From assembly GCF_001687365.1 (NCBI RefSeq), contig NZ_LGLV01000004.1, positions 62,001-126,000 on the forward strand: a DNA stretch of 64,000 nucleotides, written 5' to 3'. Source of the DNA: Pararhizobium polonicum (GTDB taxonomy: Bacteria > Pseudomonadota > Alphaproteobacteria > Rhizobiales > Rhizobiaceae). How positions within the stretch are numbered: the stretch's first letter is position 1; each line of letters begins with the position of its first letter. This document shows, in pieces, positions 28,190-37,789 of this stretch. Under the pieces are notes generated by a model, which was given only the letters and a program-made list of their open reading frames with translations, ran no database searches and had not been told where the DNA came from. A program made the position numbers and the translations under genes.

Positions 28190-30325
28190 ATGACCAAGAC
28201 TTCGCGTGCCCTCTCCGTCTGGCGCACCATCGACACCGACACGTTTCTGGTCGGCACGCCGCATTATCCCGAGCATGTGGACGAAAGCTATTGGGACAAT
28301 GACGCCCGCCGCATGGCGCAAGCCGGCTTCAATACCGCCCGCCTCGGCGAATTCGCCTGGCACATCTTCGAACCGCACGAAGGCACCTTCGATTTCGACC
28401 TGTTCGACCGGGCGATCGCTGGCCTTGGCCGCCACGGCATCAAGACAATCCTCTGCACCCCGACCGCGACGCCGCCGCGCTGGCTGACGGTCAAACACCC
28501 GGAGATCCTGCGGCTCGACGGCAACGGAAGATCAATGAGCCACGGTTCGCGCCAGCACGCCGATACGTCGAGCACGATCTTTCGCGCGTATAGCCGCAAG
28601 ATCACGCAGGCGATGGCGGAGCACTACCGCGACAATCCGCATGTCATCGGCTGGCAGACGGACAACGAACTCAACACCAGCATGCCGGAATCCTATTCGC
28701 CCTCCGCGCTGAAGGAATTCCAGGCCTATCTGCAGGACACCTACAAGACGATCGACAAGCTCAACTTCGCCTGGGGCGGCGACTTCTGGGCGACGGCTTA
28801 CGACGATTTCAGCCAGGTCGTCTTCCCACAGGACTTCGCCCCGACCTTTCCCGGCCCCGGCCACCTGCAGGACTACCATCGCTTCCTCGCGTTTTCGACC
28901 GCGCGCTTCCAGCACGATCAGGTCGAGATCCTGCGGGCCACCAACAAGGACTGGTTCATCTTCCACAATCTCGGCGGCCTGCGCGATATCGACTTTCGCG
29001 GCCAGTTCTCGACCGATCTCGATTTCGTCGGCTACGATATCTATCCGTTCCTCTATGACGAGTTCTTCCGGTTCGGCGATCATGCGAAGGCGCAAGCCTT
29101 GCATCTCGACGTCTGCCGCGGCTTTTCGGGCAACTATATCGTGCCGGAACAGCAGTCGGGCTTTGGCGCCCAGCCGGGTTTCTGCACGCTGACGCCGGAA
29201 CCCGGCGAGATGCGCCGCATGGCGATGTCTTCCGTTGCACGCGGCGCCGACGGGGTGATGTTCTTCCGCTGGCGGCCCGCCCATTTCGGCGCCGAGATCT
29301 ACTGGATGGGCGTCATCGATCATGACGACGTCGCCCGCCACCGCTATGACGAAGCAAAGCAGTTCGCAACCGAAATGACGGCGCTGAAGGACAAGATCCT
29401 CGGTACATGGGTGCGCATGGATGTCGGCATCGCCGGCTCCGATTTCGACAACCAGGAAGCCCACAAGACCTTTCCGATCGGCCTGCCGAGCCCGCAGGAC
29501 GACGCCATCCTGCTGCATCAATATTGCTATGACCGCGGTATCGCCTGTGGCTTCATCCACCCGGAAGACGATCTGTCGAAGCTGAAGGTCTTCTACGTGC
29601 CGCACTGGGTTATCTGGAAGGACGGCTGGACCGAGCGGCTGGAAACCTTCGCACGCAATGGCGGCACCGTCATCATCGGTGCCCGCACCGGGACCCGCGA
29701 CGGCAACAACCACGTCATCCGGGAGACAGCACCGGGGTCGTCATTGTCTAAGCTCACCGGTGTGCGCGTCGAGGATTTCGGACGGCTGGCGGCACCGGGT
29801 GCCAACGGCCTGTTCGCCACCATGACACGCTCCGGCGGTCTCGTCATTCCGCCCGACAGGCCGGCCGAATCCAGCCGCCGCATCCGGCGCTTCACCTTCG
29901 GCAACCGGGAACTCGATGCCGGATATTTCTACGAGAACCTTGCCGTCGATAGCGATGTGGAAGCGCTCGGTGTCTGGTCGAACCGATATGCCGAGGGCAC
30001 GCCCGTTATCACGTCCCGCACCGTCGGCAAGGGCCGCGTGCTTTATGTCGGCACCTACCTCACCCCCGAACTTACCCACCAGTTGACCACCCGTACCTTT
30101 GCGGACGCGGATGTTGCGCCGCTGGTTGCCGGTCTGCCTGAAGGCGTCGAGGTGACATTGCGCGAGAACGGCGAAAGGCGCCTGCTCTTCCTGCAGAATA
30201 TCAAGGACACGACCGCCGAGGTGACGGGTGTCCCGTCAGGCAAGAACCTGCTGGACAGCGACAGGGCCATCACCGGTGCACTGACGCTTGAAGGCTACGG
30301 CTGCGCCATCATCGAATTGAACTGA
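28190..30325 (+). CDS. GH42 beta-galactosidase
   Basis: 711 residues. The N-terminal TIM barrel has VGTPHYPEHVDESYW, FNTARLGEFAWHIFEP and TPTATPPRWLT, typical of family 42. The acid/base glutamate lies in WQTDNELN and the nucleophile in VPEQQSG. A beta-galactosidase trimerisation-type domain follows, with VFYVPHWVI. The protein has no signal peptide and should act in the cytoplasm on imported galactosides. The ATG at 28190 follows CAGGAGC; the frame extends upstream inside the ATPase gene but is not used. It lies 23 bp after the ATPase gene in the same operon. Confidence 0.92.
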   Translation: MTKTSRALSVWRTIDTDTFLVGTPHYPEHVDESYWDNDARRMAQAGFNTARLGEFAWHIFEPHEGTFDFDLFDRAIAGLGRHGIKTILCTPTATPPRWLTVKHPEILRLDGNGRSMSHGSRQHADTSSTIFRAYSRKITQAMAEHYRDNPHVIGWQTDNELNTSMPESYSPSALKEFQAYLQDTYKTIDKLNFAWGGDFWATAYDDFSQVVFPQDFAPTFPGPGHLQDYHRFLAFSTARFQHDQVEILRATNKDWFIFHNLGGLRDIDFRGQFSTDLDFVGYDIYPFLYDEFFRFGDHAKAQALHLDVCRGFSGNYIVPEQQSGFGAQPGFCTLTPEPGEMRRMAMSSVARGADGVMFFRWRPAHFGAEIYWMGVIDHDDVARHRYDEAKQFATEMTALKDKILGTWVRMDVGIAGSDFDNQEAHKTFPIGLPSPQDDAILLHQYCYDRGIACGFIHPEDDLSKLKVFYVPHWVIWKDGWTERLETFARNGGTVIIGARTGTRDGNNHVIRETAPGSSLSKLTGVRVEDFGRLAAPGANGLFATMTRSGGLVIPPDRPAESSRRIRRFTFGNRELDAGYFYENLAVDSDVEALGVWSNRYAEGTPVITSRTVGKGRVLYVGTYLTPELTHQLTTRTFADADVAPLVAGLPEGVEVTLRENGERRLLFLQNIKDTTAEVTGVPSGKNLLDSDRAITGALTLEGYGCAIIELN

Positions 30326-30390
30326 GGGCTGGTACCGGTAGGATAACGATCGCCACCGCCGGAGCCCTGCATCTGAAAAGGAATGAAAGC

Positions 30391-32406
30391 ATGACCACCA
30401 CAGGCAAAATCCGCTGGGGTATTCTCGGTCCCGGCACGATCGCCAAGGACTTCTTCGCCGGTGCCGCGCAATCGGACAACGGTCCGATCGAAGCGATCGG
30501 CACGCGCAACCCCGGCAAACCCGGACTGGCGGAAAGCTTCCCCGGAACGCGGATCATCGACGGCTATGACGCGCTGCTCGCCGATCCGGAGATCGACGCC
30601 GTTTATATCGCCATACCCCATCCCGGCCACGCCGAATGGGCGATCAAGGCGGCGGAAGCGGGCAAGCATGTGCTGTGCGAAAAGCCGATGGGCCTTTCGG
30701 CAGCCGAGGCGGAGGCCATGCAGGAAGCGGCCCGCAAGGCCGGCACCTTCCTCGGCGAGGCCTATATGTACCGCCTGCATCCGCTGACGGCGAAGCTGAT
30801 CGAGCTCTTGAAAGCCAAGACCATCGGCGATGTCAGAATGATCAAGTCCAGCTTCGGCTTCGCCAAGCTGCCCTTCGAACCCGAACACCGGCTGTTTTCC
30901 AACGCACTTGCCGGCGGTGGCATTCTCGATGTCGGCGGCTATCCGGTTTCGATGGCAAGGCTGATCGCGGGCGTCGACGAGACGTCCGGCGTCCTCAATC
31001 CCGACAAGGTGACAGCCGTCGGCCATCTCGGCGAGACCGGCGTGGACGAGTGGACATCGGCGCTGCTGCAGTTTCCCAACGGCATCATCGCCGAGGTTTC
31101 CTGCTCGGTTTCGCTGGCGCAGGACAATGTTTTGCGGATCATCGGCACCAAGGGCCGGATCGAGCTCGACCAGTTCTGGTTTGCCGGCGGCAAGCAGGGT
31201 GGCGAGAGCACGATCCGCATTATCGGCGCGGACGGCAGCCGCAGCGAGGTCGTGGTCGATGAGCCCCGTCATCTCTATAGCTTCGAGGTCGATGCCGCCA
31301 GCGATGCTATCCGCGCTGACCGCATCGAGTTCACCTATCCCGGCATGAGCCGCGCCGACACACTCGGCAATCTGCGTGTGATGGACAAGTGGCGGGCAGC
31401 GATCGGACTGGAATACGAGAGCGAGAAACATACGGCTCGCACGCGAACGCTGAAAGGCGAGACACTGGCCCGCAAGACCAACAAGGTCGCGCGCGGCCGC
31501 ATACCCGGCCTGCCCAAGGAGGTATCGCTCGCCGCCCTTGGCCTGATGGAGTTTTCCACATTCTCGGGCGCGGCCATCGTTCTGGATGCCTTCTTCGAGG
31601 CCGGCGGAAATCTCGTCGATACTGCGTTTGGTTACGGCAACGGGCTGCAGGATCGTCTGGTCGGCGAATGGGTCCGCAGCCGTGGCGTGCGTGAAGAGAC
31701 CGTGGTGATCGGCAAAGGGGTTCATACGCCGCTCTGTTATCCCGACGTGATCGCCAAGCAGCTGACCGTCAGCCTTGACCGCATGAAGGCGGATTATGTC
31801 GACATCTACTTCATGCATCGCGACAATCCCGACATCCCGGTGGGAGAGTTCGTTGATGCGATGGATGCCGAGGTAAAGGCAGGGCGCATTCGCGGCCCGT
31901 TCGGCGGTTCCAACTGGACCCGGGAACGCTTCGACGAGGCGATCGCCTATGCCGAGCGAACCGGCAAGACGCGGCCGAGCGTGCTGTCGAACAACTTCTC
32001 GCTGGCAGACATGGTCGATCCCGTTTGGGCCGGCTGCATCGCATCGACCGGCAAGGAGTGGATGGACTGGCTCGCGGAGAAGGCGGTCACCAACTTCGCC
32101 TGGTCCAGCCAGGCGCGCGGCTTCTTCACAGAACGGGCCGGACGCGGCAAGATGGACGACGTCGAGCTGGCACGCTCCTGGTATTCCGAAGCCAACTTCG
32201 CCCGCCGCGACCGGGCCATCGAACTTGGAAAGCGGATCGGCAAGGACCCCATTCAGGTGGCGCTCGCCTATGTGCTGGCGCAACAGGGCCGCGTCGTGCC
32301 GCTGATCGGCCCGGGCTCGCTGGCCGAACTCAACCACAGCATGGAAGCCTTCGACATCAAGCTTTCGCAGGATGACGCCCGCTGGCTCGAAAGGGGTGAC
32401 AAATGA
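30391..32406 (+). CDS. Fused Gfo/Idh/MocA oxidoreductase and aldo/keto reductase
   Basis: 671 residues with two enzyme domains. Residues 1 to about 340 are a Gfo/Idh/MocA dehydrogenase: Rossmann motif WGILGPGTIAKDF, the EKP motif (97-99) and GGGILDVGGYPV. Residues from about 355 to 671 are an aldo/keto reductase with the tetrad D410, Y415, K442 and H476 (NLVDTAFGYG, VIGKG, IYFMHRDNP). No stop or frameshift separates them; the linker is Arg/Lys/Thr-rich. Both halves use NAD(P)(H) on sugars, so a bifunctional oxidoreductase that epimerises or oxidises and then reduces a sugar is plausible. The start ATG at 30391 follows AAAGGAATG. It overlaps the region before the next Gfo/Idh gene. Confidence 0.88.
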   Translation: MTTTGKIRWGILGPGTIAKDFFAGAAQSDNGPIEAIGTRNPGKPGLAESFPGTRIIDGYDALLADPEIDAVYIAIPHPGHAEWAIKAAEAGKHVLCEKPMGLSAAEAEAMQEAARKAGTFLGEAYMYRLHPLTAKLIELLKAKTIGDVRMIKSSFGFAKLPFEPEHRLFSNALAGGGILDVGGYPVSMARLIAGVDETSGVLNPDKVTAVGHLGETGVDEWTSALLQFPNGIIAEVSCSVSLAQDNVLRIIGTKGRIELDQFWFAGGKQGGESTIRIIGADGSRSEVVVDEPRHLYSFEVDAASDAIRADRIEFTYPGMSRADTLGNLRVMDKWRAAIGLEYESEKHTARTRTLKGETLARKTNKVARGRIPGLPKEVSLAALGLMEFSTFSGAAIVLDAFFEAGGNLVDTAFGYGNGLQDRLVGEWVRSRGVREETVVIGKGVHTPLCYPDVIAKQLTVSLDRMKADYVDIYFMHRDNPDIPVGEFVDAMDAEVKAGRIRGPFGGSNWTRERFDEAIAYAERTGKTRPSVLSNNFSLADMVDPVWAGCIASTGKEWMDWLAEKAVTNFAWSSQARGFFTERAGRGKMDDVELARSWYSEANFARRDRAIELGKRIGKDPIQVALAYVLAQQGRVVPLIGPGSLAELNHSMEAFDIKLSQDDARWLERGDK

Positions 32407-32450
32407 GCGCCGGCACGTCATCAATGGCATCGCGGAGCGGGGAGGAAACC

Positions 32451-33548
32451 ATGCGGCGAATCGGTATCGGCATCATCGGCTGCGGCAATATTTCGGACGC
32501 CTATCTGAAGGCCGCGCCGAAATTCCCCGTGCTCGACATTGTCGGCGTCGCCGATATCAACCCCACGGCGGCGCAAGCCAAGGCAGAAGCCTATGGCGTC
32601 GCGGCCATGACCATCGACGGGCTGCTGGCTGATCCGCGCATCGCGATCGTGCTCAACCTGACGACACCGCAGCATCATGTGCCGGTGGGGCTACAGGCGG
32701 TGGCGCAGGGCAAGCATGTCTATTCGGAAAAACCGCTGGCAACGACGCTCGCCGATGCCGAACGGCTGGTTTCGGCGGCCCGCGAAAAAGGCGTGCGGGT
32801 CGGCTGTGCGCCCGACACCTTTCTTGGCGGCTCACATCAGACCGCCCGCCGGGTGATCGACGAGGGTACGATCGGCACCATCGTTGGCGGTTCCGCCTTC
32901 ATGCAGGTGGCCGGCCACGAACTCTGGCATCCGAACCCGGATTTCTACTATCAGCCCGGCGGCGGCCCTATGCTCGACATGGGTCCCTATTACCTGACCT
33001 GCCTCGTCAATCTGCTCGGTCCGGTGAAATCGGTAACCGGCCAGGCGAAATCGTCTTATCCTACCCGCACCATCGGTTCCGGACCGCGTGAAGGCCAGGT
33101 GGTCACCGTCGAAGTGCCGACGCACATTTCCGGTCTGCTCGATTTCGAGAATGGCGCGGCGATCTCGATCACCACCAGTTTCGATGTCTGGAAGCACGAG
33201 CATAACCATATTGAACTCTACGGCACGACAGGAGCGATGATCGTTTCCGATCCCAACCAGTTCCAGGGCGACATCAGGACCAGCGAGCGCAAGGGCGACT
33301 GGACGGTGGCCGAACAGGTTCATTCCTACGGCGACGGCAACTACCGTATTCTCGGCCTTGCCGACATGGCGCAGGCGATCGTTTCCGGGCGGGAGCACCG
33401 CGCCAATCTCGATCTCTCCCTGCATGTTCTGGAGATCATGGAATCGATCATCCGCTCTGCGGAAATAGGACAGCGCATCGACCTGAAACATGGCTGCGCC
33501 CGGCCGGCGCCGATGCGCGCCGATCTGCCTTTCGGAATTCTGGAATAG
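32451..33548 (+). CDS. Gfo/Idh/MocA-family oxidoreductase
   Basis: 365 residues. The N-terminal NAD(P)-binding motif is GIGIIGCGNISDAYL, with YSEKPLA as the conserved EKP at about residues 84-90. The substrate-domain region PGGGPMLDMGPYYL has the usual GGG-x-x-x-D-x-G pattern. I start it at the ATG at 32451, preceded by GGGGAGGAAA, in preference to the ATG at 32403 that overlaps the fusion gene. It probably oxidises a sugar or sugar acid. Adjacent Gfo/Idh and ThuA-like genes often act together on disaccharide 3-keto intermediates. Confidence 0.9.
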   Translation: MRRIGIGIIGCGNISDAYLKAAPKFPVLDIVGVADINPTAAQAKAEAYGVAAMTIDGLLADPRIAIVLNLTTPQHHVPVGLQAVAQGKHVYSEKPLATTLADAERLVSAAREKGVRVGCAPDTFLGGSHQTARRVIDEGTIGTIVGGSAFMQVAGHELWHPNPDFYYQPGGGPMLDMGPYYLTCLVNLLGPVKSVTGQAKSSYPTRTIGSGPREGQVVTVEVPTHISGLLDFENGAAISITTSFDVWKHEHNHIELYGTTGAMIVSDPNQFQGDIRTSERKGDWTVAEQVHSYGDGNYRILGLADMAQAIVSGREHRANLDLSLHVLEIMESIIRSAEIGQRIDLKHGCARPAPMRADLPFGILE

Positions 33549-33558
33549 GGACAATAGC

Positions 33559-34203
33559 ATGAGCAAGACAGCACTGATCTTCTGGGGCGGCTGGGAAGGC
33601 CACACGCCGGCCCGCAGCGCCAATATCGTCAAGGAAATGCTGGCGGGGCACGGGTTCGATATCACGCTTGAGCAGGGAACATCAGTGCTCACCGGCTCCG
33701 ATATCTCGCAATTCGATCTCATCGTTCCCATGGTCACCATGTCGACGATCGAGAAGCCGGAACTGGAAAATCTTGTTGCCGCGGTTCGCGGCGGTACCGG
33801 TCTTGCCGGTTTCCACGGCACCATGGGCGACAGCTTCCGCAATGAGACCGAGTACCAGTTCATGGTTGGCGGGCAATGGGTTTCCCATCCCGGCAATATC
33901 ATCGACTACCGGATCGACATCGCCAAACCGGACGATCCGATCGTCGCAGGCATCGGCGGTTTCGCCTATCGCTCGGAGCAATATTACATGCATGTCGATC
34001 CGAGCAACGAGGTGCTGGCGACGACGACGTTTAGCGGCGAACATTTCGAGACCATCGCCGGCGTCGTCATGCCGGTCGTCTGGAAACGGCGCTACGGCAA
34101 GGGCCGCGTCTTCTACAGCGCGCTGGGTCATACGGCCGACGAATTCGACGTGCCGCAGATGAAGACGATCTTCGAGCGCGGCGCGCTCTGGGCCAGCCGA
34201 TAG
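33559..34203 (+). CDS. ThuA-like (trehalose utilisation) protein
   Basis: 214 residues, single ThuA/DUF1037-like domain with a glutamine-amidotransferase-like fold: ALIFWGGWEGHTP at the N-terminus, GTGLAGFHGTMGDSF near residue 98 and PVVWKRRYGKGRVFYSALGHTADEF near the end. The ATG at 33559 lies 11 bp after the upstream stop. ThuA and ThuB of S. meliloti oxidise trehalose-type disaccharides to 3-keto forms; this protein next to two Gfo/Idh enzymes suggests a similar 3-keto-glycoside step. The residues responsible are not established well enough to be sure of activity. Confidence 0.85.
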   Translation: MSKTALIFWGGWEGHTPARSANIVKEMLAGHGFDITLEQGTSVLTGSDISQFDLIVPMVTMSTIEKPELENLVAAVRGGTGLAGFHGTMGDSFRNETEYQFMVGGQWVSHPGNIIDYRIDIAKPDDPIVAGIGGFAYRSEQYYMHVDPSNEVLATTTFSGEHFETIAGVVMPVVWKRRYGKGRVFYSALGHTADEFDVPQMKTIFERGALWASR

Positions 34204-34220
34204 GCGAACGGACGGGCGGG

Positions 34221-35264
34221 CTATCGTTTCAAGCCGAGGCTCGCCCTCCTCACCAGCGAAGGCTCCATCAGGATATGGGTCGCCGCAGTGCGCCCCTCGA
34301 TCCTTGACAGCAGGGTCCGCGTTGCCGTCTCGCCGAGGTGGCGGCCCGACTGATCGATGCTCGCAAGGTTGATCAGGCTGAGTGCCGATGTCGGCGAATT
34401 GTCATAGCCGACCACGGCCAGATCTTCGGGAACACGAATCCCCAGTTCCGCGGCAAGACTGAGGATGGTGACCGCATCGATGTCGCTCCAGCAAAAGATC
34501 GCCCGGGGCCGGCTTTCAGAAACCAGAAACGCCCGCATCGCCTCTTCGCGCCGCGGTGAATCGATAGTAATGTTGATGATTTCCGGCTCTCCCGGAATGC
34601 CGGAGCGCTGCATCGCCCGACGATAGCCGATTTCGCGCTGGCGGACGACGGAGACCTTGTACCCCTCATCCGCATCCTGGCTGAGCATCGCGATGTCGCG
34701 ATAACCACACTCCAGCAAGGCCTCGACGGCGATCTCCGCGCCGCGCTGATCGTCGGTATTGACCGTATCGAATGCCTCGGCAAAGGCATCGTGGTAACCG
34801 AGCGCGACGATTGGAATCTGGGTTGCGAAGGCCGCGACGACTTCGGACGGCAATCGCGGCGCGACGAGAATCAAGCCGTCCATCTTGTAGTCGATCATCG
34901 TTTCGATCAGCGACGTCTCAAGCTGGGTGCGCGCCTCCCCCACCCCGATCATCGCCTGATAATTCGAGGGCGCCAGCACGCCGTTGACGCCGGCAATCAC
35001 GCCCGGAAGGAATGGATTGCCGATCTCGACAAGCAGAAGCCCGATGGTGAATGTCTGGCCGCGAAGGCCCCGCGCCGTTCTTGACGGCCGGTAGCCGAGT
35101 TCCTGGATAGAACCCGTCACCTTGCCGCGCAGATTGTCGCTGACGCCATAGGCGTTGCGAAGAACCTTGGACACGGCAGCGACGGAAACGCCGGCATGTG
35201 ACGCAACGGTACGAATGGTGACGCGGTCTATTTTGGCGGCCTTCGGCCCGTCTTTCGGTGACAT
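34221..35264 (-). CDS. LacI-family transcriptional regulator
   Basis: 347 residues. The N-terminal helix-turn-helix reads VTIRTVASHAGVSVAAVSKVLRN, followed by the hinge region YRPSRTARGLRG. The periplasmic-binding-like effector domain has VEIGNPFLPGVIAG, TDDQRGAEIAVEAL and VVGYDNSPTSAL. The ATG at 35264, preceded by AAGGGAAT, is preferred over the in-frame ATG at 35321. It is divergent from the rhamnosidase/ABC operon, and the gap contains a perfect long palindrome with two AACGTT cores. It most likely represses that operon and itself until the cognate sugar is present. Confidence 0.93.
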   Translation of the reverse strand: MSPKDGPKAAKIDRVTIRTVASHAGVSVAAVSKVLRNAYGVSDNLRGKVTGSIQELGYRPSRTARGLRGQTFTIGLLLVEIGNPFLPGVIAGVNGVLAPSNYQAMIGVGEARTQLETSLIETMIDYKMDGLILVAPRLPSEVVAAFATQIPIVALGYHDAFAEAFDTVNTDDQRGAEIAVEALLECGYRDIAMLSQDADEGYKVSVVRQREIGYRRAMQRSGIPGEPEIINITIDSPRREEAMRAFLVSESRPRAIFCWSDIDAVTILSLAAELGIRVPEDLAVVGYDNSPTSALSLINLASIDQSGRHLGETATRTLLSRIEGRTAATHILMEPSLVRRASLGLKR

Positions 35265-35363
35265 GAATTCCCTTGCGGCAAGCGGTGCCAAGCCTTCGAA
35301 AACAGCTCGCCGGAACACCATGACAGGTTGTTTTGAAAATTTCTATTGCGCTTCCCAAAAAAA

Positions 35364-35393
35364 TGTAGAACGTTACACATATAACGTTCTACA
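35364..35393. promoter_or_regulatory. LacI-type operator with perfect 12-bp arms
   Basis: TGTAGAACGTTA (35364-35375) and TAACGTTCTACA (35382-35393) are perfect inverted repeats separated by CACATA. Each arm holds AACGTT, a common LacI-family half-site core. The site lies 26 bp upstream of the rhamnosidase ATG, so bound repressor would block transcription. Confidence 0.85.
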
Positions 35394-35418
35394 CGACGAA
35401 CGTGACAGGGAGGAAGAG

Positions 35419-37740
35419 ATGGATTTTCAGTCTGCAGCCGTCAAAGGCGGCATCGTTTCGCGCACCTGGACGGCGGACATGATCGCGCCGCTCGCAGATC
35501 AGGGTGAAGGCACCCGTGCCAGCTTCGTCGCCAAGAGCTTTACGCTCACAACGATCCCGACGACCGCCAAACTCCACATTTCCGCTCTTGGCCTCTATCG
35601 CTGCTTCCTCAATGGCAAGCGCGTCGGCAACGATCTCCTGACACCCGGCTGGACCAATTACGACCACCGAATCGCCTATCAGGGCTATGACGTGGCCGGC
35701 CTTTTGCAGCGAGGCGAAAACCGGTTGGAAATCTGGCTCGGCGACGGATGGTACCGCTCCCCCATGATGTGGAGCGACAAGCCCATTCCCAATTGCTGGG
35801 GCAGCCGGATCGCGGCGATCGCCGAGCTTGCCGGCCCCGATGGCATCATCCTGTCGACGGATGCCAGCTGGGTCAGCGGCGGATTGCCCGTCCTCAAATC
35901 CGGCATCTATTTCGGTGAAATCTACGATGCCCGCGACGAGGCGCGCATCGACAGCCACGGCACGGAGGCCATCAGCTTCGACAAGACGCTGCTCGTCGCC
36001 CATGAAACGAAACCGGTTCGTGAAATGGCTCCGATCGCGCCGATCGAAACATGGGTCGACGACCAGGGACGGACGATCTACGACTTCGGGCAGAACGCCG
36101 GCGGCTATGTGCGCTACACGGTCGAGGGCACAGCAGGCGCTGAAGTCCGCGTCGAACATTCCGAGGTTCTCGGCCCCAATCGCTATTTCGACAACCGCAA
36201 CTACCGGACCGCGACCGCCCATACGATCTATACCCTGAGCGGCAAGGGTGCGGAAACCTACGCGCCCTATTTCACATTTCAGGGCTTTCGCTATGCCCGC
36301 GTCACCATCACCGGGGAGGCAAAGATCACCGCGATCGCGTCGGTGCCGATTTCGTCCGTGCCGCATGTCGCGGCGGGCTTCACCTCGGGCAACCTGCTGG
36401 TCAACCGTCTGGTGGAAAATACCATCTGGTCGCAGCGCGCCAACTTCATCGAGGTACCGACCGATTGCCCGCAGCGCGACGAACGCCTCGGCTGGACGGG
36501 TGACGCCCAGGTTTTCGCGGCGACCGCCTGCTGGCTGACCGACAGCCAGAGCTTCCTGCGCAAATATCTGCGCGACGTGATGGCGGATCAGCGCGAGGAC
36601 GGCGCGGTCTCCCACTTCTCACCCGATCCGACCCGCCTTCATCCGGCGAACTTCCCGGGCTTTGCCGGATCGACCGGCTGGGGCGACGCCATCGTCGTCA
36701 TCCCCTGGGTTCTCTATACGCATTACGGCGATCGCGCCGTGCTGTCCGAATGCCTCGATGCCATGGTGCGCTGGGTCGATTTCGTCTGGTCGATTTCGGA
36801 CGGCCCGCTCGTGCGGCCACCGTCCCACTGGGGTGACCGCGGCTTCACCTTCGGCGACTGGCTGCAGCCGGTCGGAGACAACCGCAAACCCCGGCCGACG
36901 ATCTCGGATGATTGCGCTGCGACACTCTACCATTTCATTGCAACCGACCTTCTGGCCAAGATCGCCGGCGTTCTCGATGAAACGAAACTCCAGAGCCAGA
37001 TGCAATCGCGCGCCAACGACATCCGCAGCGCTTTCGCCCACGAATTCATCGCGCCGTCCGGCCGGCTGGCACATAACGACCAGACATCCTATGCGCTGGC
37101 CTTTCTCTACGATCTGATCCCGGCCGAGCACTACGAGGCTGCCAGACGGCATTTCAAAACACTGATCGAGGATGCCGACTACAAGATCGGCACCGGCTTC
37201 ATCGGGACGCCGGCGCTCTTGCCGGCATTGACCAAGCTCGGTCTGGACGAGGTGGCCGGAAAAGTCTTCCTGCAGCAGGACGTTCCCGGCTGGCTCTATC
37301 AGGTTTCGCAAGGCGCCACGACGATCTGGGAGCGCTGGGACTCGATGGCGCCGGATGGCACGATCTACGAGCCCGACATGAACAGCTACAACCATTATGC
37401 CTATGGCGCCGTCTGCCAATGGCTGTTCGAAAGCGTCGCCGGCATCGCCCCGGATCCGCAGGCGCCGGGCTTTGCGGAGGTCATCATCGATCCCGCTCCG
37501 ATTGCTGCGCTGTCGCCGGTATCGGCCTATCACGATGTGGCCCATGGCCGGATCGAAGCCGGCTGGGAGTGCACCGGTGACGAGGTCGTGTATACGTTGA
37601 CGCTGCCCGAGGGGTGCAGCGGCCGCTTCCGGCCCGGCCCGCGGCACGGAACACCTGTCCTGAATGGCAAAGCGGTCACTGGAGAAACCGTTCTTCCGCC
37701 AGGACAACACCATCTCACCTTCACACTGCAAGGATCGTAA
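35419..37740 (+). CDS. Alpha-L-rhamnosidase, GH78
   Basis: 773 residues. The N-terminal beta-sandwich domains (LYRCFLNGKRVGND, TPGWTNYDHRIAYQGYDV, WLGDGWYR) precede the (alpha/alpha)6 barrel. Catalytic motifs are DCPQRDERLGWTGDAQ, holding the general acid, and GATTIWERWDSM, holding the general base, both intact. No signal peptide is seen, so it is probably cytoplasmic and acts on imported rhamnosides. The ATG at 35419 follows GGGAGGAAG and lies just downstream of the LacI operator; the frame extends far upstream but that part lies antisense to the LacI gene. It leads an operon with a sugar importer. Confidence 0.93.
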   Translation: MDFQSAAVKGGIVSRTWTADMIAPLADQGEGTRASFVAKSFTLTTIPTTAKLHISALGLYRCFLNGKRVGNDLLTPGWTNYDHRIAYQGYDVAGLLQRGENRLEIWLGDGWYRSPMMWSDKPIPNCWGSRIAAIAELAGPDGIILSTDASWVSGGLPVLKSGIYFGEIYDARDEARIDSHGTEAISFDKTLLVAHETKPVREMAPIAPIETWVDDQGRTIYDFGQNAGGYVRYTVEGTAGAEVRVEHSEVLGPNRYFDNRNYRTATAHTIYTLSGKGAETYAPYFTFQGFRYARVTITGEAKITAIASVPISSVPHVAAGFTSGNLLVNRLVENTIWSQRANFIEVPTDCPQRDERLGWTGDAQVFAATACWLTDSQSFLRKYLRDVMADQREDGAVSHFSPDPTRLHPANFPGFAGSTGWGDAIVVIPWVLYTHYGDRAVLSECLDAMVRWVDFVWSISDGPLVRPPSHWGDRGFTFGDWLQPVGDNRKPRPTISDDCAATLYHFIATDLLAKIAGVLDETKLQSQMQSRANDIRSAFAHEFIAPSGRLAHNDQTSYALAFLYDLIPAEHYEAARRHFKTLIEDADYKIGTGFIGTPALLPALTKLGLDEVAGKVFLQQDVPGWLYQVSQGATTIWERWDSMAPDGTIYEPDMNSYNHYAYGAVCQWLFESVAGIAPDPQAPGFAEVIIDPAPIAALSPVSAYHDVAHGRIEAGWECTGDEVVYTLTLPEGCSGRFRPGPRHGTPVLNGKAVTGETVLPPGQHHLTFTLQGS

Positions 37741-37789
37741 GACGCATTCATCGAAAGGCCACCGTCAAACCGTTCGGAGGAGGAACGAC

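Noticed and set aside
30295-32430. Minus-strand open frame of 711 codons opposite the fusion gene
   Set aside because: The plus-strand frame has complete Gfo/Idh and aldo/keto reductase motifs; the antisense product has none.
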